From: Nageia nagi
Taxonomy: Eukaryota > Pinophyta
DNA: 64,000 bases
Assembly (NCBI GenBank): GCA_050084985.1
Contig: JBITNC010000001.1
Span: forward strand, 133,610,001 to 133,674,000
Direction: 5' to 3'
The notes under the pieces were generated by a model, which saw only the letters and a program-made list of their open reading frames with translations, was not told the origin of the DNA and searched no databases. Shown here piece by piece: positions 1 through 13,691 of the stretch. Position 1 is the stretch's first letter, and every line of letters begins with the position of its first letter. A program made the position numbers and the translations under genes.

Positions 1-655
1 GGAAGTAACTATTATTTATGGGGTTGAAACTGATGTTTTATGGAATGCATTTTCTCATAGTTTTTAGGTTGATTTAATATTTTCACCCAATAGTGCACAT
101 GATATTATTCATTATGTGGGAAAAGAGGAAATTATTTGGATTGTTGTTAATTGTTCATACCACTTGAAGATACCCTGAAGAACCAATATTGGTAACTTCC
201 TTATCAACTATGGGGACTATTATCATATTCTTATATGATGTATGGGAAAATTTGAGGATTGGTTCTAAACCATTACACATTGATATTTATTTCACCTAAG
301 TATCACATGATTATTAAGTTTTGGAGAGGAGAAAAGGTTGTTATTTCAGTTCTTGATCATATTTGCATCACATTCAAGTATGTATAGGAGTTGGTTGATT
401 TCATATATGATTATGAAGTTGATTGGAAAAATATGACACTTTAAAAATTCCTTGTAGCATGTATAGGTATTGATGTGACCCTTGCACCATTTCTTCTTCT
501 TTCCAACTAGAAGAGAGTAGCATAACATCAACATAGTGGACCTACATCCTTGACATGGATTTGGGACCCTGGTATCACATTTGGATTCAAATTGGTGATG
601 AAAATATTTTGCATACAATTGCTTAGGAATAAGTAATTTTGAGAGGGGAATACTA
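1..655 (+). other. Probable 3' internal end of an undetermined LTR element
   Basis: No convincing protein similarity was found in any frame. The segment ends in a purine-rich stretch at about 640-651 (gagaggggaa) that looks like a polypurine tract, directly before a TG dinucleotide where similarity to a second copy at 42,175 begins. I infer that this is the 3' untranslated end of an element whose body lies left of the window. The short open frames here look like chance. Confidence 0.35.
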
Positions 656-1350
656 TGATGTTTTATCTTAAAATTTATTCCTTTTAGGCCCTTAATTATT
701 AATTTTTCACTTGGATTATCTGGAGAATCTTATGCCAAATATTTTGATAAGTTATATGAAATGGTATCATCAAGAAATAATTGAGATATTGTATTTGAAG
801 TTCTCCTATCAAAAAATTCTTCTACAATCATGTATATGAGAATTTACTATATTCTCTCATTTAATGGGATTGATTTATGTGACATCCCCCTCCTAGGGAT
901 ATGAGTTAGTTATTGATTGTATCTAAGAGTTAGCTATGTAATTAGGAGCCTTTATGTACCCTTTTATATTTATAAGTGTTTATTAACATTATATAATAAT
1001 GTAGTGACTACAAGAAGTGATTATGTGGATCTCAAGGTTAATCTATCCTCTTATGGATGAGGCTCCTAACCTAACATGATTTCTAGGTGAAATATAGATA
1101 TAAGATGAAACTATATAAAGGAAGAGCACATCAATGTAAATATATATTCAACTTATTTATTTATCTTATACTCTTCTACTTTAGAGTGTGGTGTGGAGCC
1201 ATCTCTTAGGTCTCTTATTGGATGGAAACCTAGCAAGGGAAGGTTTTAGTGGGATCAAACCCTCACTACATATTTGATAAGGATGAAAATTATTAGTCAA
1301 TCTAATTATTCATCTCAAATCAAGGGGTTGAAGGCCCTAGTAGGGTGACA
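656..1350 (+). repeat. LTR-like repeat, copy 1 (putative 3' LTR)
   Basis: From TGATG at 656 the sequence is clearly related to 42,175-42,635. Shared blocks include the part around 880-960 with a motif like cctcctagggatatgagtta, and the part around 1,020-1,060 with gattatgtggatctcaaggt. A polypurine-like stretch precedes it, so a 3' LTR is the simplest reading. A TATA-like stretch (ctatataaagga) lies near 1,110-1,122. Similarity to copy 2 stops near 1,110 because copy 2 is interrupted there, so the right end, put at about 1,350 near gggtgaca, is only a guess. Confidence 0.5.
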
Positions 1351-3817
1351 TCAACTTTCTTGGTGCATGTTAAGTTATTGTGCCCTATATTTGATTCTTC
1401 AAGCAAGATGTCAACCCTATTGGATCATGTTGCATTGTATTTGCTCCATTATTAATATAATTTGAGATGTTGGCACTCATTCTCATCTTTTTCTTATGCA
1501 TTGAGGTATTTTTGGTATTATTTCCTTATTTCTTACTCATTTCCTAATTCATTACATAATTGACTGATAATTTAGAACAAGTATACTTTGGGAGTATCAC
1601 ATGATATTTCTTAATTGATTATGAATATATTTATTAATTCCACTTTATATGCCAAGAATAAATTACGTTGATACAACTTATGTAGAAATTTATTCTAACT
1701 TTGGTTTTATGAATATAAATACATTATATAAGTTACACACAATTATGTAATAAATCTAGCTAGTTGAGTAATGAATCCTCATCACTTTTTATCCTTCGTA
1801 TAAAATTTCTTATTATAACCAAGTCTTAATAAAGTAGCTCTAATTGCATATATTCCATCCAAATCAATTATCTACCATGGTATTATTCATTATATAAGAT
1901 GCCTCATGTACTTGGATTAAAAGTGAAAGTATATAAACATTATCAACAAATTTATCTTGATGAATGATAATATTTTTATAAGAAACTAATGGTGTAACTA
2001 CCATATTGATGGTAAGTTCATAATTCTTATTATCTTATAATAATAAAAATTACTTGATGATTTAAGAAAGACTTCTTAAAAGAATTCTAATTCTCATTTG
2101 GTGGTGCTAAGGATTAATGAGAATTATGATTATTACTTTCATTATAAAATATAACTACCTTCTTGAAAATAACATCCTTAATATTTCTTGAATATAATCC
2201 TATTTCTATAACATGATTTTTTATATGAATATCATAATCCATATACCAATGTGTAGTTACTATAGATAAGTTAATTTCTCTAACTTTAGGATGTAAACTT
2301 GGTATTCAAGACTTATCCATAATATCATTAATTTTATTTCCAAACATGGAAGAATCCCTTTTTATATATTGATTATTGAAATATTGATTCCTTGTTTAGT
2401 ATTGGAAATTATTTTGGATGAGTTAGTTGTGATATTCCAAGATGTATTTTTATTTTCTAATATTTGTTTAAATATGAATTTATTATGAAAGGATAGAGAA
2501 AAAAAATTCTACTTATTAAATATAAGAGTGTAGAAGGTTTATAAAATGGATCTTTGGAAAAATATTTGAAGACTAACTAATCAAGAAAATAAGGTAATAC
2601 TAGAAACTAGTTAGTAACAAGATTTGATTCTAGGGACTCCATCATGTGACAATGTGTTTGGTTGGAAAAAAAGTAGCGACATTTGGGGAGGATTAAAAAT
2701 TTGATTCTTAATCATCAAAATAGTACAATGCATTTGAGACTCTTTGGAGCCTTTATTAAGTCAAAATTCACCATCATCAGAGGCAAGTGGTGCAATTGGG
2801 ATTCTATGAAGCCATTATAAAATGAAGGTCATCAACATCAAAGTAATGTGATTCATTTGAGACTTTGGAATCCACTTAAGGTTTTGGGGTTTTCATATAT
2901 GATAGAGAATACCTAATATGATGGGTGTTTCTTTCTTACCAATGATGGTTCATGTTTTTTATATTTAAAGGCCATTTTGTATGGTATAGATAACATAATA
3001 AAACCAAATAAGATTGATGATTTTATTATAGAACTTAATTATATAAAAATAATGATTTAAATACTTAAAAACATTGAAAAATTCTTTAAATAAGGGTTTA
3101 AGATGATGTTAAAATATTTATCTATCTCTCTAAGGATGGTATAGGTAAAGGGGAGGTTATAAGAAATGAGTATGAGTGAGGAGTGATAGGTTGTTTATGT
3201 ACATCCCAAAGATGATATTCATAATGATCCATCTCTTTTTCTACTCAAGTTACATTTGTTGAAGAAAGATCATCATATTATATAATTGAGTAGTATTAGA
3301 TATAGAATAAATATGATTCTAGGTTGAAAAATAGTTACAAGATGATAAATAGATTATTATAGGACTATATGTGTTGCTAAATATATAAAGGATTTATGAA
3401 GAAGAATTGTAATTTATATTATAAAAGGAATTAAAAATATTACCATGGTTCTAGTAATAGATGTAATTTTTTGCATATGATAAGAAGGAACAAACATAAT
3501 TTAAGTTCCTATGAATAAACCTAAGATAAAACTAGATCTATTGAAAGTTGATTTTTTGATTGAATATAATCAATGATATATAAGGATCTCAAGATAATAA
3601 AATTAAATTGTAAGAAATAAAACTAAAATAGAAAAACACTTCATTATATATTAAAAAAATATTTCTTTAATTAAACCATTGGATGTTCCCTCTTGGGAGT
3701 TTTGAGCTACAAATTTACATCTTACAATTCAAAATATTACATATCACTAACCAACATTGAAGCTATGTGAGCCCTTGATCAGAATTCAATTATTCACTAT
3801 CTACATCATAACCAATT
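1351..3817. other. AT-rich intergenic stretch, no gene recognised
   Basis: No open frame here shows a recognisable domain. The sequence is AT-rich and of low information, with many short A/T runs. It is probably very old repeat debris. I see nothing specific in it. Confidence 0.5.
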
Positions 3818-4060
3818 ATAGTATATGCACAAAATGGATTTCTTGAGAAATTCCTAGAGAATTTTAAGAAAATACAACCTTTCCCAATATTCTTAAAACA
3901 TGTGCTACAATGGAAGCTCTAGATGAATCTATGGACATCAATTAATGAGTAGCTAAAAATTATTTTGCATCAAATGTTGTGTTTGTGAGTTCCCTCATAG
4001 ACATGTATGCATTATGCAAACATAGTTTCATGTAATTCAATGATTGATGATGGAAGGTTC
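3818..4060. repeat. Direct repeat, copy 1
   Basis: This stretch is related to 5,155-5,420 in the same orientation, about 1.35 kb away. Shared blocks include tatgcacaaaatgg, caacctttcccaa, attcttnnnnCATGTGC-type segments, and a block reading gtgagttccct followed by a dated version of tgcaaacatagtttcatg. The copies differ by many substitutions and small indels. They could be decayed terminal repeats of a short element or a segmental duplication; neither contains a recognisable gene. Confidence 0.55.
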
Positions 4061-5154
4061 TAGGTGCACTGACTGCATTATAAATTCTTATTCACTCTTG
4101 TATCTTTTTGCTTTGGAATTTTGAGAATCCTACTAGCTTTGAGAACTTATTTTGGTATTATATAATTTTGTAGGTCATCAATTTAATTTAGGGTTATAAA
4201 TAGAATTGTATGGATCAAAATCATATTACAATTAGCATTTTGGGGCATTAAAGAATTTCAAAAAGATTAGCCCATCAGTGTAGATCCATTTGAAGTGGGT
4301 TTATCTAACATTGACTTATGCATTGGTAGTTATAGCAATGGGGGTGTATCTTCATCTTATCTGATATATTGATGATCTTATTACATGTATTTATTGTACT
4401 ACCTTTATTCTTTGGCTTATCTCCACTCCTCCTAATCCCTATAATAAGGTATGCTAATTCTATTTTTCTTCTAACAATTTTTTTGGGCTTGTAGTTTAGA
4501 GTTTAGTAAATTAAGGGGTTTTTGAATAGGGGTAATTGCATTTCAATTCTTCTTGAAGCTATCATTCATATTGATACTCATTGAGTTTTGTACCATTTAA
4601 TGCTCCTTCATATTAACACTTCACAAAAACCATGCATATTGATATTACCTAACTTAATTTCCTACATATTGGATGATGGATTCTCAAATCATTTCTTATC
4701 TTGTATCCTTGTAACAGAATAAGGGTTTTATATCATTATCTAAAATAGTGCTTATTTCAGTTTAATAGTATATTTGTGTGATTGGTGGTGGGAATAACAT
4801 TAGCATTTGGATGTTTTATAGGGGTAGCAATCCTTGCATGGAGAAGAGAGTTCATATTTTTGGGATGATTTTTGGGCTCCAATATTTCCATTATGTTTTA
4901 GATTCAAATTATCACTCACCTCTTTGGTGGATCTACAACAATATACACATTTGAGGTGACTCCTAGGTTTAATCATAACTAAATTTCAAATTTCTTGAAA
5001 GTAAGCTTATGGGGTAGAGAGCTAATTATAATTTTTTTTCTTGTAGGTATCTTTTGGTTTATTGGTATTCATTGACTATATAATATATGCAAAATAGTTT
5101 ATTTGTTTGATAAAATACCTCATCAAAATGCAGTATCATAGACTGCAATGATCA
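4061..5154. other. Sequence between the two direct repeats, no gene recognised
   Basis: About 1.1 kb of AT-rich DNA separates the related segments at 3,818-4,060 and 5,155-5,420. No protein domain, primer-binding site or polypurine tract was recognised, so it cannot be called the interior of a defined element. Confidence 0.4.
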
Positions 5155-5420
5155 TAAGATATGCACAAAATGGGTTTCCTTAAGATGTCATAGAGACTCT
5201 TAAGCAAATGCAATTGTCATGAGAAGATCTAAATTTTTCAACCTTTCCCAACATTCTTCCAGCATGTGCCACCATGGAAACTTCAAAAAAAGGTATGGAA
5301 ATCCATCAAAGAGTAGATGAAAATATTTTACATCAAATATTGTATTTGTGAGTTCCCTACTAGATATTTATGCATGATGCAAACAAAGTTTCATGAAATT
5401 CAATGATTGGAGAATATGCA
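5155..5420. repeat. Direct repeat, copy 2
   Basis: This is the partner of 3,818-4,060. It contains a roughly 25-bp extra block near 5,215-5,240 relative to copy 1. The divergence is high, suggesting an old duplication. Confidence 0.55.
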
Positions 5421-7465
5421 ATTCATGGCTACAACAAGGATGATTGAGTGCAAATCCACTAATTATAAGTGTTATAGAGATGGCATATTATTAATTTTTA
5501 TTATATTATTTCTTTGTTTTATAATCTAATGCAAACAAGTTTTATCTATAATTTCAAGGAAAGAAAAGACAATCTATTGAAATGGGATTGCAAAATTTCA
5601 ATCTATAAGTTGAAGTTTTCCATTGATAGTTTGAGGAAGAATATTATTGAAGTGATTTATGATTTAATGGTAATGAAACTTGTTTTCCCATCATTGGTAT
5701 GGTATCCTTTGGTATTCAATGATTTTATGTTTTATAGGTGACATTACTTTATGGTGTTTCATGTCATTGATTACTTTTTTGGTCATAGTCAATAAGAACT
5801 ATAATAGACCAACTCAATACTAACATGTGCACATATGGAAAATGATATCATTTAGAAGATGATTTTTTCATATAACCTGTTGTAGTTGGATACTTAAAAT
5901 ATTGTTAAGATGAAAAAATAGGATGATGAATTGAAATATTATTAGAAGGAAATTAAAAGAAGGATTATTTTGGTTTTATTTTTAATTTTGTAATATATGG
6001 TTAAGATATGTGTTGTTTTGAGTTCATATGTGACATGTAAGAATGCCATTTGTTTTAATGGAGTCATAGGTTATCGACTTACATTTTTGTGTTAATTATT
6101 ATATTTACATGAAAGTTAAGTGACTTATTTTAATCCTCTTTTAGTATTAAGATTTGTTCTTGATTAGTATTACATTATTTATTCTTTTAGGGTCATTTTT
6201 TGATCAAGTTCCTTCTTATTTGTATTAAATATCTTAAAAATTTTGTATCCTAAAGTTTGGAGGTATTGTTGATTAGTCAAAACTTGATGTAATACATTGA
6301 AATTTTGTTTGTATAAATTGACATAAATTAATGGCACTAGCCTGATGGGATTATTTTGAGAACCATCATGATAAAATTCCTTTATACCTCTTTCTTATGT
6401 CAAAGAAGGTAAAAAATTATTTCCATTCTTTTGGTTGCATGTTTAGAACAATGAAAAGTAGGATAATATGCTTTTTGGGACTTTCAATTGAACCTGAATT
6501 GGTAGTTTGTATGTATCTGCTTGGTGCTTGGTTATTATAGATCATATAAGATTGTAGGAATATGGGAATTTTTGGCATCATTATTTTTTTTGTTAGATCA
6601 TGAATATGCTTTATCTTATATTTTTTTTCAAATGTTTATGTTGAAGTAGGAAGCTAGGATGATGTTCAAAGAGTAATGACATTGATAAAGGGTAGAGGAA
6701 TCAAGAAGATACTAGATGTAGTTGAATTGAAGCTAGAAAAAGGGTACATGATTTTCTTGTAGTATACAAATCGCACCCATAAACAGAGGAGACCTTTGGA
6801 AAATTGGAGAAATTGTCAAGTGAGATGAAGGAAATGAGGTATATTCCAAAAATAATACCTATGTTATGGGATATGGAGGCTAATAATAAAGGATTATTAC
6901 TCTGTTAACATAGAACTTAGAAATTGGTAGTTATATTTAGGTTATTAAAGAATCCCATGAACCATTATTAGAGTTGTGAAGAATCTTCTAGTGTGTGAGA
7001 ATTTCATATTGCAACCAAGTTTATATCCAAGATTATTGCAAGGAACATTATTGTAAGGGATGAAATGGTGCATTCCTATAGGTAAAAATAAACCCTATTT
7101 CATTTCATTTTTATAAAAAAATATTATTATTAAATATTTATACAAATAGATAATGCTATTGACTGTTAACATCATATTTTCAAGTAAATATAACTACCTA
7201 TGTATATTGATAGGGTACTTTTGAAAACCTTATTTTAAATATTACAAAGTTATGGTATTGAACTATTTTCTAGTAATCTATACATTTGTAGAGTGAAAAG
7301 CTAGAGGAGGTACAATAATGCCAAAGATGAAAGAAAAAATATTTGAAGGTAATAGAAAAAAATGTTGATATACAATAAATGTTAGTGAAGAGCTAAAAGG
7401 CAATTTGGTACATTGGTACATTAATAGGGTATTTTTTAAAGCCTTATTTTTCAATACTAAGTGTA
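5421..7465. other. Intergenic stretch, no gene recognised
   Basis: Short open frames such as 5,514-5,741 have no recognisable motif and a composition like the surrounding AT-rich DNA. I do not call them genes. Nothing else specific was seen. Confidence 0.5.
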
Positions 7466-10221
7466 GACACCCAAAAATGACCCTTCTTTTGATAAGTGAA
7501 AGAAGAATAAAAAATTAAAACTAAATTAAAAATTTTACTATAGTCATCAAAACATTGACATCTGACACCTGAACATTAGTGATTCATACTAATCATTGGC
7601 ATTCAAACCTAGATATTGGCAACTCTAAAGTTAGCCAAATCAAAGAAAAAATAGAAAAATCTAGGTACCTAAGGAAACAAACCAGTGGATATTAGATTAC
7701 TCATCCTTGATCCTATGCCCTCCCCACATAGATAAACCCTATGAAAAGGTTGGATGAGCTTTTTTGTCTAATCCATGCCTCTAAAATGGTAAATTTGGCC
7801 ACCCCAAAATTCTATAAATTAAACCTTCTCCTAAGGAGAAAGGGATCCAAGTTTTATGCAATGACACTCTGTTAGAATACATTTAGACTCCTAGTGAGTA
7901 ATTGCATTATGTTTTATCCATGCTTTCATACTTGAATTATATTATATTTTTAGCATGGTTAATTATGTGAGCAAGTACATTTCATATGTTTCTTGTTTGC
8001 ATGTGTGCAAGATTTGCAAGTGCATGGTAGTTGGTTTGAGCAAAAGAAAAACAAATAACTATTGAGAAATCAATGAACATCATTAATATTTTCTTTCAAG
8101 TTTTGGGGATACTATTTAAGGATTGTATACATCAATATAATCAATCAGAGGAGGCCCAAGGGAGCCTACATCTCCTTTCACTATAATAAAAAAGCCCTTA
8201 CTATACAAGGCACTATTATACATCACAAATCAACATGATATTTTTCATTGTAAATTGATTATTGAGGTTTATACCAAAGAGTAATAAAGAATTTTGTTGG
8301 TTGTAACATATCTTATTTTGCATGCTTGCAAAGTTACTTTTTTGGGAAAATAATCTGATGCTAGAAGGAGGGCATGTCGCATACAAATTACATAAAAAAT
8401 GAGGCATAGGAGGTGTTTAATATGTTTTAGTGTTCATTTTTATATCTTATGTCTTCTAGTATTGCTACTAATGTAGTGTTATTTTCTATATTTTCTATTT
8501 ACTATTTGTGGTATGTAAACACCAATCACCCATAATCAGATGCTAAGGATTTGGAATTAAAGTGTGAAATAAAAGCAATCAGAAATAAAGGGTATACATT
8601 TCAACTTTCATCAATTCTAAAAGTGTAACTTATGCACTAAAATGGAAAATGAAAATCAACTCATTTGCTATGATTTATATGCTCAGATCACATATAGGAA
8701 GGGTAGATGAATGTCTAGGTAATATGCATTATTTTACTTTATTTTTAGTGAATTACATGAATGTTATTTATCTCTTTTTTGCTTTGGGTAGGGAGAGTAC
8801 TAACAAACTTACCTAAAATTTTTCCATTACACCAACTTATGCTCTTCATTTGCATAAAAAAGTGATCTTAGGTGATCAAAATGGGTGTAATAGAAAAAGA
8901 GTAAATAAACCATTTTTCTTTTCTCACTTCATCTCACTAAGATTGATAATGAACTCTCGTTAAATTACTTCTACACTCAAAAGGAGGAATCAACTTTCAT
9001 TAAGAATGGAATGAATATAAGGTTAATTTATTAGGGTTAAGGTAGATTAGAACATATTAAATTTATTAATTGATTATGTGAACATTTACTTTAATATTAA
9101 TACTCTTCATGTCTACCTTACCACTTTGAAGGGAGGTCGAAGGATTGTGACTCGAAGAGGAGTTAAAAAATCTCATCTAATGGAAACTTATTTCACATTA
9201 ATACTCTTCCTATATTCTTAGCACTTTTAAAGGAGGTCAAAGGATTATGAATCAAATATGGGTTAAATAATCTCATTTTAAGTTAATTTACACTCACTTA
9301 ATGTCTTCTTACTTGTCTCACTTTACTCTTTGAAAGGAGGTCAAAGGTAGATGTGACTAGTAAGAAGTGCTAATGAACTTCGTATAAACACTTTTGCACT
9401 TAGAAGGAGTAAATGGGTTTCATTAATATTAGGGTAAAGAGTCACACTAAAATGGTAATGAATCCTATGGGTTATATTAAGATTCATTTAACTAAAATAC
9501 TACTTTTTCACATTAAATAAAATATAATCAAAGGGCATGTATGTTGGGTTGGGTTGTAGTTATCATGAGTATATTTTATTTGTTAAATCCATATTCATGA
9601 GAGCTTATAAAATAAACATAAATGAGTTGGAGGTGATGACCAACCATTTATTATTATACTTCTTATGTACCCATTGATCACACCATAAGCAATAGATCCA
9701 AAACCTGAAGATGAATACAGGGTCCATAGGTTAGAAGTTGTCACTTCCCACCAAGCAATTATAAATAAGGAGGCTATCCATGGATTCCACTACCAAGATA
9801 TTCTTTTGAAAAATTCCTCTCACCCCATTGCACTAAAGGGACCACCTTAAATACCAAGCTGATACTTTGCCATAGATTGCACATAGGATTCTAGCCCACC
9901 CTTGTTTAAACATCTAACTAGGAAAAATAATCTAGGAAAATTAACAAGAAGAAAATGAACAATTCACATCACTCATTAAGAAATATTAATTCAATTTATC
10001 AACAAAATTCGATAAGATAATCGCATCAAGAAGGTAAGTTATAAATAGGTTGTTGTGTATCTACTTTCTTTCTTGATAATATAAATTAGAAATAAAAACA
10101 TAATTGCTATGAACAATGTGTATTTTCTTCTATTTATTTTTTAGTAAAAAAAAAGAAAAAGAAAAATTGAAAAATACAAAGTCCCAAAAAATAAAAGAGA
10201 ATGATTAACACTTATTCTCAA
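7466..10221 (+). repeat. Candidate 5' LTR and leader of the Tat-like element that follows
   Basis: At 7,466 the sequence reads tgtagacacccaaaaatga, which resembles the common start of plant gypsy LTRs (TGTAGACACC). About 2.7 kb later the gag frame begins. No matching 3' copy was found after the integrase end at 17,957, so the LTR assignment rests on the start motif and position only. Imperfect repeats of about 100 bp occupy 8,940-9,430. The 63-residue minus-strand frame at 8,216-8,407 shows no domain and is not called. Confidence 0.35.
8940..9430. repeat. Imperfect tandem repeats of about 100 bp
   Basis: The motif ggaggtc, followed by (g/a)aagg, recurs at 9,132, 9,232 and 9,336. Weaker ggagga/ggagt versions lie near 8,982 and 9,405. 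Each is preceded by a cac(t/a)-type segment with ctttnaa and followed by a tgactc/tgaatc/tgactag segment. Spacing is 100 and 104 bp for the clear units. The array lies in the leader or LTR region of the older Tat-like element, where variable tandem repeats would not be surprising. Confidence 0.5.
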
Positions 10222-12490
10222 ATGGCTCATCAATAATGAGAGCCCTATGATGAAACCTACCAAGAAGGACAACCTAGTTATAGGTCTCATAGATCTAGCA
10301 GAGATATATCAAGTAGAGGAAATCCTCAAGAAATATATGATACCTTAAATGAAGTAAGGCAATGTTTAACATAGTTAAGGATTACACATTCTTCTCATGC
10401 TCATAGTCTTCCATTAGATTTAAATTATATAGAAAAAGACAAACCAATAGGTGATGAAGAATGAATCATTATAAGGAATATTACCCAATCATAAATGAAT
10501 TCAAATTATACCATACTACAAAAAGGTCCTTTTAAACCTAAATATGATCATGTTACACATTACTTACTAAATGGACATCTTGTTCAATCTTAATAAGGAG
10601 AGATGATTACACCCCTTCAACCATATCTAAAAGGATGGAAGAATTTGATGATAGAATTTCTATACATATAGCCACTCTAGTATCTAAATAAAGGAATCAT
10701 GCTAGGGTGTATAATTATGCTTAACATATTTTGAAAATGAATACACCTACTCTTAGGACTAGTTATTCTTCTTCTATCACTAGTTACATAAACCTTAGTA
10801 CTACCCACATAACCTTAAGGATGAGTCATGGAATTCCCAAATAAAGTAATCTTGATCCTTCAAGGTATAAGGTAGATAAGATACCATCATATGTGTCTAG
10901 ACCAATTCAAAATTAGGAACAAATTTAGAATAACCAAAAAATCCTTCTATATAATATGAATATACAAAAACAAAATGAACTCAAAGGATTGGGACAAAAC
11001 CCATGTTTATAAACACATCCTATATTTCATGCATATCAAATTAGAACACCCATAGGCCAATAGGTTCAATCTCAACTTTAAAATAGATCTAATCATATAG
11101 TAGTAGATGATAGGAAGTTACCATCTAGAGCATGATCCTTATCTCCTCAAGATCATAGACCCCATGGAGATCAAAACCTTTTCTTACCTAGAATAAGGGA
11201 GCCACCACATGGGAAACAACAACCTAAATGACCCCCTTTACCTCGACCTAGATACAAGGTTCAAAAATATCATGCTCCTACACTTTATATCAGCATGAGA
11301 AACAATAGTTGCCTCTAGATAAACTTCCTTCATCTTCTCCACCATATAATAAAAATTATTATGGTGATCAAACACCTTCATAAAGAAGTTACCAATCATT
11401 TTCAAAAAATAAACAAAGGGAAGGTAATGGGGATAGTAAACATCATGTCCTTCCTACACAACCAAGTAACAACTTTTACAAAAAGATTAATAGAAATTGA
11501 AAGAATGTTATATCAATAAAACAAACATAATGTCTCTTATGAAATAATTTGTAATGAGCCTATACACCCAAGTGTTCCTAAGATAGATATCCATTTCAAA
11601 TTCAAAATTATAAAGATCGAATATTTCAAAGGAAAGGAGGATCCTAAAGAACATCTAAGACACTTCAAGTATTCAAGTTACATAATTTCTAATGATGATG
11701 CTTTGATGTTACATATCTTTCCTATGATGCTTGATGGAAAAACAATAGATTGGTACAATAACCTAACTAAATATAGCATCACATCATATGCATAATGGCT
11801 AACTTATTTTTAGAACACTTTAGGATAAACATTAAAGATAAAACTTCCATAACTTATCTCACAAGATTACAATAATTCCATGATGAAATAGTTATAGACT
11901 TTATATAAAGATGGAGGGTGATTTTGAAAAGCATGCCTTATACTCTACCAGAAGAAGAACTAGTACAAATGTTTAGAAAAATTTTTCTAATACCTATCGC
12001 TAATACCTTATTGATTCAACAACATAAGACATTTGAGGAAGCAATCTCTCAAGCTATTGTAATAAAAAAGGTTAAAATACAGGATGGAGAACTAAAGGAT
12101 AAAAAGAAAGAACCTTGTGTTAGAAATAAGAATTAGGATGAACAAATAGCAAAACCAATGCCTATTAATAAATTTTCTTATCTTAAAGATATAGAATCAA
12201 ACCCTCCTAAAAGCATACCCATTCCATAAATTAAGAGAAGAAACTTTAGGCTATCATCCAGAAAGTATACTCCATTGATTGAACCACTTTATGATAGTTT
12301 GAAAAACTTAATGGATCATCAAATAATTACATTTCCTGAAATGTGACCTAAAATATGTAATGAAAGAGATAGGAAATGGTACAATGAGAATGATTATTAT
12401 CATTACCATTGTCAAAAGGGTCATACTACAAGTAAATGTAGAATATTACAGCATAAAGTTCAAGATATGATTGATCAAAGAAGATTATAG
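10222..12490 (+). pseudogene. gag: Broken gag of the Tat-like element
   Basis: Gag forms the virus-like particle that packages element RNA in the cytoplasm. A start codon at 10,222 is followed almost at once by two in-frame stops, then a hydrophilic N-terminal region. The capsid-like part is readable at about 11,600-11,900, with features typical of the retrotransposon gag domain: a FKGKEDPKEHLRHF-like segment and a later DGKTIDWYNNL segment. At about 12,398-12,439 a zinc-knuckle-like motif reads Y-H-Y-H-C-Q-K-G-H-T-T-S-K-C. Compared with the other Tat-like copy, the first cysteine is replaced by tyrosine. Several stops and frame changes lie between these parts, so no functional product is expected. 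The start choice is only the first ATG that keeps the recognisable N-terminal frame. Confidence 0.75.
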
Positions 12491-13004
12491 GTAGATAACC
12501 CATTGACTATTCCTAATCAAAATCTAGTAATATATCATAATCCACTTCCTCAACACCAAGCCAATACCATACCATCATATTTGCACAAAAGTCAAGCAAC
12601 ACATAAAGGGCTTCAAAATGCCTCTAGTTTTTTTTTCCATGGTAAATATAACCACAAGAGCCCAAAGGGTGCATGGAAGATAAGTTGATATTCCTAACAA
12701 TCAAACAAATGATGGTATTGTATAACCAAATATACCTAGACCCCAACCTCTCAAGGTTTCAATAAAAGGAGCTTTACAAAATCAATTGAGAAATTCATAA
12801 GTGAATATGTATTTGTTTGAGTTGCTGCAACAATCCAAAGACCATAAGGAAGCTATGAACCAATTGTTGTAAATAATTGAGATGGACATCAATGACCTTG
12901 AAAGCTTTGTGTCTTTTATGAAAAGTATTAAGACAATCCAAAAGCCCACTATTTCCTTCTATGATCAATAAGTTAGTTTATTAAACCATTCATAAGGTCA
13001 AGAT

Positions 13005-13556
13005 CCTCCATTACATATTGTAGCCAAGATATATGGGAGGGATTTTAAAAGGATATTAATAGATGAAGGTTCTATAATAAATATCATTTCTAAAACTTCC
13101 TATAAAAATTTGAATCTCCCATTCTCACATATGTGTGCACCTTCTTTACAATTACGAGCTTTCAATTATGCTTTATGCTCAACAATGGGATCTATATCAT
13201 TACCTATTACTATGGGATCTAAAATAGTACAAAAATTGTTGCAAATTACTAAAGGAGATATAATGCAATACAACCTACTCTTAGGGAGACCTTGGATTAG
13301 AGACATGCAATGTGTTCCATAAACATATCATAACTATATAAAATATATTTATGATGGGGTGGTACATTGTGTACTCAGAGATGAAAATCCATATTCCCAT
13401 TGCAATTACATACATCTTTCAAGAGAAATAACTTTATTGTATACTCAATATTTTTCATCATCTATAACTCTAGAAAAGGTGTCAAGAGCAAATATTGACA
13501 ACAAAGGTTCTTCTCCAAGTTCATTAAAAGGAAAAGATCATGTTGATCTTAAATAA
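13005..13556 (+). pseudogene. Broken retropepsin-like protease
   Basis: The protease would cut the Gag-Pol polyprotein inside the particle. The frame around 13,017-13,322 has the hallmarks of a Tat-lineage aspartic protease: a hydrophobic lead-in followed by L-I-D-E-G-S near 13,062, where D-G/T-G-S/A is normal, and a C-terminal L-L-G-R-P-W-I at about 13,279-13,300. The glycine-to-glutamate change next to the catalytic aspartate and a stop at 13,320 suggest an inactive product. The frame continues after the stop (13,359-13,556) as unassigned linker. A further linker with frames at 13,692-14,042 and 14,217-14,495 separates protease from RT; it has no recognised domain. Confidence 0.7.
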
Positions 13557-13691
13557 CCTCATACACAAGAGATTAACAATGATCCATTATCAAAAATAGA
13601 ACCAACACTCTTAGAAAAGCAAACATAGGAAGAAAGAGCATAAAGGTTAGATGAAGCAAGCAAAGCCTCATCATAAAAATCCTCTTGTACC

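Noticed and set aside
346-618. 90-residue minus-strand open frame
   Set aside because: No recognisable domain; it lies in an AT-rich element tail and its composition is like random sequence.
5514-5741. 75-residue plus-strand open frame
   Set aside because: Lysine- and phenylalanine-rich with no motif; the length is expected by chance in a 64-kb window.
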